From assembly GCF_038002345.1 (NCBI RefSeq), contig NZ_JBBOCJ010000001.1:4278001-4342000 (forward strand): a stretch of DNA of 64,000 nucleotides, in the 5' to 3' direction. How positions within the stretch are numbered: the stretch's first letter is position 1; each line of letters begins with the position of its first letter. Of this stretch, positions 35,517 to 43,159 are shown one piece after another. A program made the translations under genes and the position numbers. Source of the stretch: Paenibacillus sp. FSL M7-0420. Lineage in GTDB: Bacteria; Bacillota; Bacilli; Paenibacillales; Paenibacillaceae. The notes under the pieces are model-generated. The model saw only the letters and a program-made list of their open reading frames with translations, had not been told where the DNA came from and made no database searches.

Positions 35517-35702
35517 TAGTTGTATTACGTGCAATTAAAAACAGTAAAAAAGACGCCTTCACACTTATAATTGTAGTCTGTGCAACTAAATCTTCCCTAA
35601 TGGGTTCGAACTAAAGCAGGTAGGCCATTTTAATTGTACGAAGTACAGCTAAACCGATCAGCGGTGGTAAAAGGAGCGTTTTAGTTGTACAAAATACAAT
35701 TA
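35517..35702. repeat. Phased dyad array B: four TARTTGTA-N5-TRCARYTA copies
   Basis: The cores TGTA-N5-TRCA are centred near 35527 (spacer TTACG), 35578 (GTCTG), 35641 (CGAAG) and 35692 (CAAAA). Distances between centres are 51, 63 and 51 bp, close to five, six and five helical turns. The copies lie between the GNAT and serine hydrolase genes. Flanking bases differ between copies, so only the 21-bp dyad is conserved. Confidence 0.65.
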
Positions 35703-35794
35703 AGCCTGCCGCATGTACCATAATCGTTAGGGTCACGGCCACTATTCACGTTTTGGCCGTGCCTATATACGTATAAACAGAAAGGATAATCCCA

Positions 35795-36742
35795 ATGAAC
35801 CTGTCCACCCTATCGGCCGCGCTTGCGCCGTTGAATCTGCGGAGCTGCCTGATTCAGCAGCAAGGCAGGCTGATCTTCGAATATTATAGAGATCCGCGCA
35901 CGGCCTCCGAGCTGGCGAAGATCAATTCCTGCACCAAGAGCATCCTCTCTGCCCTGATCTGCATCGCCATGGACCAGGGGCTGCTGCCCGGCCCTGAGGC
36001 TCCGCTCAGCGAATTCTTCCCCCAACTCCGGCGCGATAAGGATGCGCGGAAACAGGACATTACGCTCGAACAGCTGCTGACCATGTCAGCAGGCTTCCGC
36101 TGGACGGAATTCGGCGGGGCCAATTCCTTCCCGAAGATGACCCGTTCCCCCCACTGGGTGAATTATGTGCTGGAGCAGCCGATTGCGGATGAGCCGGGTA
36201 CCCGGATGGAATACAATTCGGGAATCTCGCAATTGCTGTCTTCGATTCTGGTACAAGCCACAGGACAGAGCACAGCCAGCTATGCCGAACAGTTCCTCTT
36301 CGGACCGCTCGGCATCCGCGACTATGAATGGGAATCGGACCCCCAGGGCATCCATACCGGCGGCTTCGGGCTGAAGCTGCGGCCTGTAGATCTGCTGAAC
36401 TTCGGACAGCTCTTTTTGCAGACGGGGGTATGGAAGGATTCGCAGATCATCTCCGGCAGTTGGGCTGCGCGTTCGGTACAGCCAGTCATGCACACAGAGC
36501 CTCCCCGCCACGGAGGGTATGGCTGGCATTGGTGGACCGATGCCCTGACCTGCAGCTCAGCCGCCGGAGAATCCAGTCTGGTAGACTACTATTACGCCCG
36601 CGGGTATGCCGGACAATTCATATATGTAGTGCCGGAGCTTCAGCTTGTTATTGTGCTGACCCAGGATAACAAACGCGGGAAGAATAATCCTCCGGTGGAT
36701 GTGTTCCGTGACTATATCGTGCCTGTACTGGGATCTATTTAA
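35795..36742 (+). CDS. Serine hydrolase, class C beta-lactamase-like
   Basis: The 315-residue protein has the serine-beta-lactamase/penicillin-binding fold: SCTK at residues 45-48 (SxxK, nucleophile Ser45), YNS at 140-142 and, near the C terminus, GYAGQ in place of the KTG/HTG box. The latter variant is typical of the esterase/aminopeptidase-like members rather than true beta-lactamases. No signal peptide is present, so it is likely cytosolic. The AAAGGA before ATG is moderate. Its stop lies 8 bp inside the converging germination gene. Confidence 0.85.
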   Translation: MNLSTLSAALAPLNLRSCLIQQQGRLIFEYYRDPRTASELAKINSCTKSILSALICIAMDQGLLPGPEAPLSEFFPQLRRDKDARKQDITLEQLLTMSAGFRWTEFGGANSFPKMTRSPHWVNYVLEQPIADEPGTRMEYNSGISQLLSSILVQATGQSTASYAEQFLFGPLGIRDYEWESDPQGIHTGGFGLKLRPVDLLNFGQLFLQTGVWKDSQIISGSWAARSVQPVMHTEPPRHGGYGWHWWTDALTCSSAAGESSLVDYYYARGYAGQFIYVVPELQLVIVLTQDNKRGKNNPPVDVFRDYIVPVLGSI

Positions 36743-37808
36743 GCTTGCTCCTGACCCTGCTGGCAACATACCACAAGAGCGGACACAACAAGTTGAAGAA
36801 GAATACATTGAGATACCAGACTTCATTCAGCTCGGCAACCACCGAGGGATTATCCCAGACATTCATCGCTAAGGGTATGGAGACCAGCGCCATGGGGATC
36901 AGCAGTCCCTTATAATGCTTAATTCCGAACAATTCAGCGCAGCCATGAGCTGAGACGAAGAGGGTAAGAATCAGCCGGTAAAAAATGACCATGAACCAGA
37001 TGATCGTAACGATTGTCTCAATCCGCTCATAGAATCCGCCTATCGTTACCGTTTTGGCCGCGAACTGGCTGACATAAGGCATATTGGGCGGCAGGCTTTC
37101 TCCCAGCACCGCAATAATCAGCACCGTCAGCAGGAGCAAGGCGACACAGGTAATCCAAGTGCTGTGGACGAGCGCTTTTTGATAAGAGGCTTTGTCCTTA
37201 ATGAATGGAACCAGGAACAAGCTTAAGGCCACCTCGCTGCTTGGATAACCCAGGAACATAACTGTGCCCTGGAATACAGGCTGAACCCCCTTCTCAAAGA
37301 GGGGCAGGAAGTTAGACCATTCCGCACCGTACAGCAGGGACAGCAGGAACAGCAGCAGCAGGAACATTGCAACCGGGAACGTAATTTCAGCAGACCGGCC
37401 GACCGCAATAATCCCTTTATACAGACAATAGACCAAGGCGAACAGAATCAGGACATATATTGCAGATGGCGGAGTCTCTATAAACAGGTCGTTGCTGGTA
37501 AAGTCCCCGAGGCTGCGGAGCGTCAGGACAAAGATAAGAAAGGGGACACAGAATATATACAGGGCCAGCATGATTTTACCGCCCGCCTTCCCCAGAACAC
37601 GGCTTAGAAATTGTCCCAGGGAATCGCCGCTCATCTGGGTGTATAGCGCCACGAATAACCGGATGATCAGCAGTTGAACCAGCATGCCCAGCAGGATTGG
37701 TGCCCAGGAATCCCTACCGGACAGCCCGATGACCATAGAAGGCAGCCCCAGCAGCGCACTTCCCCAATAATGCAGCGTCAGCAGCATCATTAACTGGCGG
37801 GAGCTCAT
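36735..37808 (-). CDS. GerAB-type spore germination permease (B subunit)
   Basis: The 357-residue protein has about ten membrane helices and resembles the endospore germination permease family within the APC superfamily (LTLHYWGSALLGLPSMVIG at the N terminus; ETIVTIIWFMVIFYRLIL). It should lie in the inner spore membrane and help sense germinants together with the A and C subunits encoded upstream. It ends the operon, 35 bp after a small membrane protein gene. Its last 8 bp overlap the end of the converging serine hydrolase gene. Confidence 0.9.
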   Translation of the reverse strand: MSSRQLMMLLTLHYWGSALLGLPSMVIGLSGRDSWAPILLGMLVQLLIIRLFVALYTQMSGDSLGQFLSRVLGKAGGKIMLALYIFCVPFLIFVLTLRSLGDFTSNDLFIETPPSAIYVLILFALVYCLYKGIIAVGRSAEITFPVAMFLLLLFLLSLLYGAEWSNFLPLFEKGVQPVFQGTVMFLGYPSSEVALSLFLVPFIKDKASYQKALVHSTWITCVALLLLTVLIIAVLGESLPPNMPYVSQFAAKTVTIGGFYERIETIVTIIWFMVIFYRLILTLFVSAHGCAELFGIKHYKGLLIPMALVSIPLAMNVWDNPSVVAELNEVWYLNVFFFNLLCPLLWYVASRVRSKLK

Positions 37809-37843
37809 CTGTCCATCCCCTCCTTTATTAAGTCTACCCCCAG

Positions 37844-38068
37844 TTAGCCTAGAATGCCGCCCGGCTTCAAGAATTGCAGCAGGTTAATGAACGGCCGCAG
37901 CAGATCCGGGGTGAACCCGTCTTTAGCCGACACAATATTTAAGCCCAGTGCTATCGCGTACAGAGCATACACCAGCGTTTTCTCCCGGAGTCTGCCCCGT
38001 TTCTTGCGGTACCGGCTGAATTGCCACATCCATAACAGCATATTGATTGAGATTAGAAAAGCATTCAT
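37844..38068 (-). CDS. Small membrane protein of the germination operon (D-like)
   Basis: The 74-residue protein has one N-terminal hydrophobic helix (NAFLISINMLLWMWQF), a basic stretch (RYRKKRGRLREK) and a second helix (TLVYALYAIALGLNIV). Small two-helix proteins called D subunits occur in some ger operons and modulate receptor function; the size and place here fit, but the identity is inferred. Its ATG overlaps the stop of the C-subunit gene by 4 bp, so the two are coupled. Confidence 0.75.
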   Translation of the reverse strand: MNAFLISINMLLWMWQFSRYRKKRGRLREKTLVYALYAIALGLNIVSAKDGFTPDLLRPFINLLQFLKPGGILG

Positions 38069-39267
38069 GCATCCGGTTCCTTAAATGGCGGATTTACGAT
38101 TCTTCCTCTGCCCTTAATGATGTATTCCACAACCACCTTCACATCCATCCTGCTGAATTTCTCATTCCATTGATCCTTCCATTGACTCCAGTACCGGGGA
38201 TGCTTCTGATGGAATTTGGTGCCGAAGCCAAAAATATCGACACCAAAATGGTTCTGCACATCCCTGATTCCAGTCGCAATCAGCGCCTCCGTCCGTGCAA
38301 TAGCCATCACCTTCATCTTCTCCAGCGTCTCCCGGCTGTTCAAATCAAGGTTACATCCCACCTCTCCCACATTCGCCTCAATTCTTACCTTGACAGTGGC
38401 CGAGGGCTCCCCGTTTCGCACCTCAGGCTTAATGGAGGTCTTGGCATCCAGTACCTCCATTACAAAATCCCCGTCCTTGTCCGGGCAGTCCACCTTACCC
38501 ACTGTCGATTTCACTTTACCCGTCACATAGTTATAGGCTTTGCTGTCTCCTTCATTCAGCCAGCCAAGCAGGATGTCATCCTTCATCACTCCGATGCCCC
38601 GATACTCAAATTTGAGCGGGCTGTTAATGGAATCTACATTTTCCTTCGTCTTCCCCTTCTCCAGATCGCCCACCAGTTTCAGACCGGTCAATACAGCCTC
38701 CTGGCCATCCAGATCAAACCATTTCATCAGGTCAAGCAGGCGTACCGCCGAAGTCGGTGCCCAATTCTTCTGCGACCCGTTCAGCGAATCATAGAGGTCT
38801 CTCGCCGGCAGCCGTTCCAGAGGTGTCATGATCGACAAGGCATCGTAAGCCGTCCCCTCCCGGACGATGGCCACATCGAAATCCGGCCGGACCTCGTGAT
38901 CCCTGAACAGGAAATCCAGCGGCTTGCGGATGCCTTCCCTGGCCACAGCCTCGTCCAGCAGCAGCATGCTCAGATGGGATAGATAGACCTTACGCGGCAG
39001 CATGGTGGTCAATTTACGCAGAGCTTCCATAATCGTTGCCGACTCCGTGGCAACGACAAGGGCAGGCGGTCCTCCCGCGCCGCCGCTGCTGGCAGCCGCC
39101 AGACTGGGCGCAACAATCTGGACGGTTACCCGGTAGCCCTTGTCCGTACGGTCAATGCCAAGACCGATGGCGACCGCCAAATCGCCCAGCTCCTTGCGGC
39201 TCCAGCAGCCCGTTAACGGCATACTCATCAGAACCAGTGCGCAGATCAGGATGACCGTCCTTCTCAT
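38065..39267 (-). CDS. Ger(x)C family spore germination lipoprotein (C subunit)
   Basis: The 400-residue precursor has a lipobox MPLTGCW (Cys21) followed by RKELGDLAVAIGLGIDR, the signature start of GerAC-type proteins, and the central VYLSHLSMLLLDEAVAREGI and C-terminal GFGTKFHQKHPRYW segments of the family. It is lipidated and lies on the outer face of the inner spore membrane as part of the germinant receptor. It starts 2 bp after the A-subunit stop. All four genes run in one direction, A-C-D-B. Confidence 0.92.
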   Translation of the reverse strand: MRRTVILICALVLMSMPLTGCWSRKELGDLAVAIGLGIDRTDKGYRVTVQIVAPSLAAASSGGAGGPPALVVATESATIMEALRKLTTMLPRKVYLSHLSMLLLDEAVAREGIRKPLDFLFRDHEVRPDFDVAIVREGTAYDALSIMTPLERLPARDLYDSLNGSQKNWAPTSAVRLLDLMKWFDLDGQEAVLTGLKLVGDLEKGKTKENVDSINSPLKFEYRGIGVMKDDILLGWLNEGDSKAYNYVTGKVKSTVGKVDCPDKDGDFVMEVLDAKTSIKPEVRNGEPSATVKVRIEANVGEVGCNLDLNSRETLEKMKVMAIARTEALIATGIRDVQNHFGVDIFGFGTKFHQKHPRYWSQWKDQWNEKFSRMDVKVVVEYIIKGRGRIVNPPFKEPDA

Positions 39268-39269
39268 GG

Positions 39270-40769
39270 CTAGGCCCCATTCCTGGTGCGTTTATTCCGC
39301 GAGCTGGACCAATAAGGACTTCGGAAGACACCGTCTACCTGTTCGTTCTTCAGATAAGGCGCATAAGGCCGCATGTATGGAACTCCCGCAGACTCCAGGC
39401 TGCAGATATGCACGGTCAGAATGACGAACCCTACAGTAATCCCGTATATGCCGAACGAAGCCGCCGCACCCATGAACAGAAACCGGATGAGCCGGATGGG
39501 GATCGACATATTATAGGCAGGAATGACGAAGCTTGAGATCCCGGTGATCGCCACCACGATAACCATCCCGGCGGAGACAATCCCAGCGTCTACCGCGGCC
39601 TGTCCCACAATGAGAGTTCCCACAATGGATACCGCCTGACCGATGTTGCGGGGCATGCGGATTCCCGCTTCGCGTATGATTTCGAAGGTGATCTCCATCA
39701 GCGTTGCTTCAACGAATGCCGGGAACGGCACGCCCTCGCGCTGGAACATAATGCTCAGCAGCAGCCGGGTGGGCAGCAGATCCTGATGGAACGTTGTTAT
39801 GGCGATGTATAGTCCGGGAGCAAAGATACTGACGATTACAGCGGTAAGCCGCAAGATCCGAATCAGACTGGAGAACAGATAAGGCTGGTAGCTGTCCTCT
39901 GCCGACTGGATGAAATCCAGGAACAGGGAGGGAACAATCATGACAAAGGGGGTTCCGTCCACCATAATGGCTACCCTGCCTTCTGCCAGCCCTGCCGTGA
40001 TGCTATCCGGACGTTCTGTGTTCAGTACAGTCGGAAACACCGTGTATTTATTGCTCTGCAGATATTCTTCAATGAATTCGCCTTCCAGTACGGTCTTCAG
40101 TCCGATCTGATCGAACATCTCCGAGACCCGGTTCAGCACCTGCTGATCGGCCAGCCCTTCGATGTAGAGGATTGAAATATCCGTCTGCGTGACCTGCCCT
40201 ACGGTGCGGGTTACAATTCTCAGACGCTCATCCTTCATTTTCCTGCGTATCATCGTAATATTAGTGCGCAGATCATCCGTGAAGCCTTCCTGCGGCCCCC
40301 GGATCACCGTTTCCGTCTTGGTTTCGTCGATACTCTTCTTCTCATAGCCCTGAATGGCAAGCGCAAGCGCCTCTTCGCAGCCGTCAATCAGCACCAGGAC
40401 ACAGCCGGATAAAATATCCTTGACCGCTCCGCTCAGGTCCCCGGTCGTTCGGACCTGTCCTGCACTCAGGATGTGGTTGCTGAAATAGTCCAGCAGGCTG
40501 AGCCCGTCCGGGGCGGGCTGTGCGGACTGAATCGCCGGAATGAACGACTCCTCCAGGACCTGATTGTTCACCATCCCGTCCAGGAAGATTAACTGAATGA
40601 TTGTTTCCCGCTGTACACCGGCCCAATCCAGACGAAGCGACCGGACGCTAACATCCGAGCTATTTCCCAGTCTGCGGCTGATCAGCTCCGTATTGATGTG
40701 AGACTCCCGGCTCAGTCGCTGTGGATGCTCATTATCCAAGTGACCGGGATGTTGTTCATGAAATTTCAT
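39270..40769 (-). CDS. GerA family spore germination protein (A subunit)
   Basis: The 499-residue protein has a soluble N-terminal half with two small domains (residues about 35-260), then five membrane helices (about 290-450), including the family region YIAITTFHQDLLPTRLLLS and PGRSDSITAGLAEGRVAIM-like segments. It is the main ligand-responsive subunit of a nutrient germinant receptor and, with B, may form an ion channel. ATG 40769 is preferred because GGGAGAG lies 7 bases upstream. A 5' region with a hairpin-like GTGGGTTT/AAACCAC dyad at 40828-40849 precedes it and is a possible regulatory site for forespore expression. Confidence 0.92.
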   Translation of the reverse strand: MKFHEQHPGHLDNEHPQRLSRESHINTELISRRLGNSSDVSVRSLRLDWAGVQRETIIQLIFLDGMVNNQVLEESFIPAIQSAQPAPDGLSLLDYFSNHILSAGQVRTTGDLSGAVKDILSGCVLVLIDGCEEALALAIQGYEKKSIDETKTETVIRGPQEGFTDDLRTNITMIRRKMKDERLRIVTRTVGQVTQTDISILYIEGLADQQVLNRVSEMFDQIGLKTVLEGEFIEEYLQSNKYTVFPTVLNTERPDSITAGLAEGRVAIMVDGTPFVMIVPSLFLDFIQSAEDSYQPYLFSSLIRILRLTAVIVSIFAPGLYIAITTFHQDLLPTRLLLSIMFQREGVPFPAFVEATLMEITFEIIREAGIRMPRNIGQAVSIVGTLIVGQAAVDAGIVSAGMVIVVAITGISSFVIPAYNMSIPIRLIRFLFMGAAASFGIYGITVGFVILTVHICSLESAGVPYMRPYAPYLKNEQVDGVFRSPYWSSSRNKRTRNGA

Positions 40770-40864
40770 GTGTAGTCTCTCCCTGCTGTATCGTCGCATA
40801 GTTATGTATCCAGTGTTGCCTAAGTGGGTTTATTTCTAAACCACGAAGCAGCGGCTTTTCCAGT

Positions 40865-40906
40865 CAAAAAAAAGCCCTTCCCCCTGGCCAAGAGAGAAAG
40901 AGCTTA
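40865..40906 (-). terminator. Terminator upstream of the germination operon
   Basis: On the minus strand AGCTCTTTCTC and GGGGAAGGGCT pair over 11 positions with G-U pairs, followed by nine T residues. It lies about 100 bp before gerA, so it must end a transcript that begins in the gap further upstream. Confidence 0.75.
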
Positions 40907-41116
40907 TTATATACAGACGCACAAATCCCCGCTGCCTGATTGCTTAAGGCCCGGGGATTCATGTGTTGATTACGCTATTCAATTCAATCATTTCCTCCAA
41001 GTAACAAAAGCCATATCCCTGACATGGTGATTGTTCTCAATTTCATGTTCACTTCATGCTTCCGTGTTGCCCGTTCGCTCCATTCCGGAGTGTTGCTCCA
41101 TGTCCTGCATATGGGG

Positions 41117-41380
41117 TGGATTCCCGCGTACACGATTTCACGAAAAACGTTTTCACGGACGTTTTCCCTACTGTGAGGAATCGCAGTTGTACGCTTCGCT
41201 AACCTTTTTCATTGGAATCACGCTCTTTCTTCCGCAAGAGACTTCTCCTGCTTGAATGATAAGCTTCGTTCTTCTTCTAAAAAAGATTTGTTCCTGGATT
41301 CCCGCATACCCACGATCTGCCAGAAGATGTTATCATCCACCTTCTTCATCAGCAGCCGATTCCGGCATGCTTCGCTAACG
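41117..41380. repeat. Degenerate tandem duplication, period about 177 bp
   Basis: TGGATTCCCGC(G/A)TAC at 41117 returns at 41295 (178 bp), and CTTCGCTAAC at 41194 returns at 41370 (176 bp). Between these anchors the two copies align loosely (CGAT.T..., AATCG/CGATTCC). No frame is conserved across both copies. Confidence 0.5.
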
Positions 41381-41434
41381 CTAGTACATCGGGGCTCTCT
41401 CCTTTCCTTCATTCATTGCTAAATTTAGGAATGA

Positions 41435-41501
41435 GACCATCACCTGCGGTACCACTTGTAATGCTTGGTGCTCTTGATGCTGTGGTTCCTGTGGTGATGT
41501 C
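41435..41501. other. Long hairpin at the start of a putative non-coding transcript
   Basis: GACCATCACC-TGC-GGTACCAC pairs with GTGGTTCC-TGT-GGTGATGTC across a 26-base loop, leaving a symmetric 3-base internal loop and one mismatch. On the minus strand the predicted transcript begins at this hairpin. AGTGGTACCGCAGG resembles the T-box antiterminator motif, but no stem I or specifier loop is visible. Confidence 0.5.
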
Positions 41502-41504
41502 TAC

Positions 41505-41533
41505 ATTATACCTGAGAAACGCTTAAATTTAAA
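41505..41533 (-). promoter_or_regulatory. SigA-like promoter reading into the gene-poor region
   Basis: On the minus strand TTTAAA (41528-41533) and TATAAT (41505-41510) are separated by exactly 17 bases. No gene start follows; the transcript would run through the hairpin and the duplication to the terminator at 40865-40906. Confidence 0.5.
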
Positions 41534-41729
41534 CTTTCAAAAACCTGCATATCCCCGCAGAATCTGCGATATTCCAGTAGGATTGCAAATAAAATGCCCA
41601 TCTCTAAACATTGCTCCGTTTACGGATTATTTGCTCCTGTTAGCTGCTAATTTTTATGTATGCGCTATCATTTCACATGAAAATGAATGGCCAGCCTGAG
41701 GAATTCCTTCCCCGGACTGGCCGGTATGT

Positions 41730-42488
41730 CTACAGGGTGAGACTATGATTTCTATGCTTGCGGCTGAATACCACCAGCAGATAAATTCCATAGAGCAAAT
41801 ACAGAATATTAAGAATGGAGACGATGAGTACCTCATGCTCGAGATTCTCATTGCTGACCATGGCCAGTGCATCGTAGATAAAATGGAACGCGATCAGCGG
41901 AACAATATTCCGGCCTGTCTCCATCAGCAAGGCGAGCACACAGCCCAGCAGCAGCGCATTGATAACCTGGAGAATCGTATGTATGATATCATTTCCGCCA
42001 AAGGCGTTGGCCATATGCAGAACCCCGAAGAAGATGGAGGAGAACACAATATAAAAGACCGGCCCTTTGGATTTCAGAACATTCCAGATCACACCTCTGA
42101 AAATAGCTTCCTCGGTATAGCCCACCAGCAGGGTCATAATGACGATACTGATGATTTCAGGCGCTCCCAGTTCAACGTTGATTCCATTCATCAGCGGCTG
42201 GGCCACCGCAATAATAAGCAGCGGGATGTAGAACAGCACCGCCCGGGACGGACCGGCCTCAAGCCTGCGGAAGCCGAAGCTGACGAGCGAAGAATCCTTT
42301 CTTTTCATATAAAGGGTTACAATAATGCCCATAACCAGGAAGGCGCAGGCCTGGGCATTCCGTATCCCCATATCGCCGAATTCCATAATCGTGGCTACAG
42401 CGGAGGCAACGGATACAGCCAGAGTCAGGACCACTCCCCATACCAGCGAGTATACGAGCGGATGTCCTTGTGCAGCAGTGTTTTTCAT
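41730..42488 (-). CDS. CPBP family intramembrane metalloprotease
   Basis: The 252-residue membrane protein has about seven helices and the three CPBP motifs: EEAIFRG with Glu126, Glu127 and Arg131, then FGVLHMAN with a His, and FHFIYD with a second His. The family includes CAAX-type prenyl proteases and bacteriocin self-immunity proteins. Its target is unknown. It is a single gene; a GGCCAG/CTGGCC stem at 41689-41722 may end it, though the T tract is poor. Confidence 0.87.
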   Translation of the reverse strand: MKNTAAQGHPLVYSLVWGVVLTLAVSVASAVATIMEFGDMGIRNAQACAFLVMGIIVTLYMKRKDSSLVSFGFRRLEAGPSRAVLFYIPLLIIAVAQPLMNGINVELGAPEIISIVIMTLLVGYTEEAIFRGVIWNVLKSKGPVFYIVFSSIFFGVLHMANAFGGNDIIHTILQVINALLLGCVLALLMETGRNIVPLIAFHFIYDALAMVSNENLEHEVLIVSILNILYLLYGIYLLVVFSRKHRNHSLTL

Positions 42489-42655
42489 TTCAGATCTCCT
42501 TTATAGTAGGCTAACGTATTGCCGCTTCAGGACAATAATGGTCTAATTGTATGCTATGATGCCAAATTATACGATATCTATATAATCTTCCAGTGGGCAT
42601 TGCGGTCTGTACATGCTATAATCTCTGAATCCTGCAATGAGAATGGAACAACAAC

Positions 42656-43024
42656 ATGAACAGTCCTATCAAGATCTTCAAAGTGACCGTGCAGCTGGAA
42701 AAGGATGAATATGGTCTTGAGGTCAGCCATTGGCGTCTGCTGGTGGAAACGAACCGCTATTACGAGATCAAGCCGGAGAGCGGACCGGTTAAACGGATCT
42801 ACAAAGAAAAATTGAATACGGTAATGGATGACACCAAATCCTATACAGACGGCTATCTGGCCTGTTCAGCGTTCTGTAACGAGGACCGTATAGATGATAT
42901 GCATACTGAAATGCTGCATGCGCTCCAGATGAAAATCAAGGCGTATATGGCGGAGCTTCATTTGAACCAGCAGGCCATAGAGCTGCAGTTCAAGAGTCCA
43001 AGGTCTATCAGAGGCTGGAAGTAG
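42656..43024 (+). CDS. Hypothetical small cytosolic protein
   Basis: The 122-residue protein is highly charged and without membrane segments. The N-terminal half is a short beta-rich part (FKVTVQLEKDEYGLEVSHWRLLVET), the C-terminal part an amphipathic helix (MHTEMLHALQMKIKAYMAEL). Two Cys residues (ACSAFCNED) sit close together. No family is recognised. The ribosome site before ATG is weak (AATGGAAC). A strong bidirectional terminator follows, so it forms its own unit between convergent neighbours. Confidence 0.6.
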   Translation: MNSPIKIFKVTVQLEKDEYGLEVSHWRLLVETNRYYEIKPESGPVKRIYKEKLNTVMDDTKSYTDGYLACSAFCNEDRIDDMHTEMLHALQMKIKAYMAELHLNQQAIELQFKSPRSIRGWK

Positions 43025-43051
43025 ACACCTGTCTCGCCTTCGCCTACAACA

Positions 43052-43101
43052 CAAAAAACCGGAGAAGTCCGCAGGCTACTGCAACTTTTCCGGTTTTTTT
43101 G
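43052..43101. terminator. Bidirectional terminator between the small gene and cheA
   Basis: AAACCGGA and TCCGGTTT form a stem with an inner AAGT/ACTT pair; seven T residues follow on the plus strand and six on the minus strand. Confidence 0.85.
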
Positions 43102-43159
43102 GCCTTGCTATTCCGTTACAGCAGTCCTGCGTTCTTCATCGCGTGTTCCCGGCCAGTAA

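Noticed and set aside
35600..35630. tRNA-like T-loop GGTTCGAACT
   Set aside because: No acceptor or anticodon stem can be folded around it.
35517..35702. CRISPR array
   Set aside because: Repeat copies are short and imperfect, spacers vary in length (about 30-42 bp) and no cas gene is near.
41218..41412. 64-codon minus-strand frame in the gap upstream of the germination operon
   Set aside because: It falls within the degenerate duplication, does not persist in the second copy and its composition is charged and repetitive; no convincing ribosome site.
41430..41502. T-box leader
   Set aside because: AGTGGTACCGCAGG resembles the antiterminator motif, but the sequence pairs as a simple long hairpin, no specifier stem is seen and no amino acid-related gene follows.
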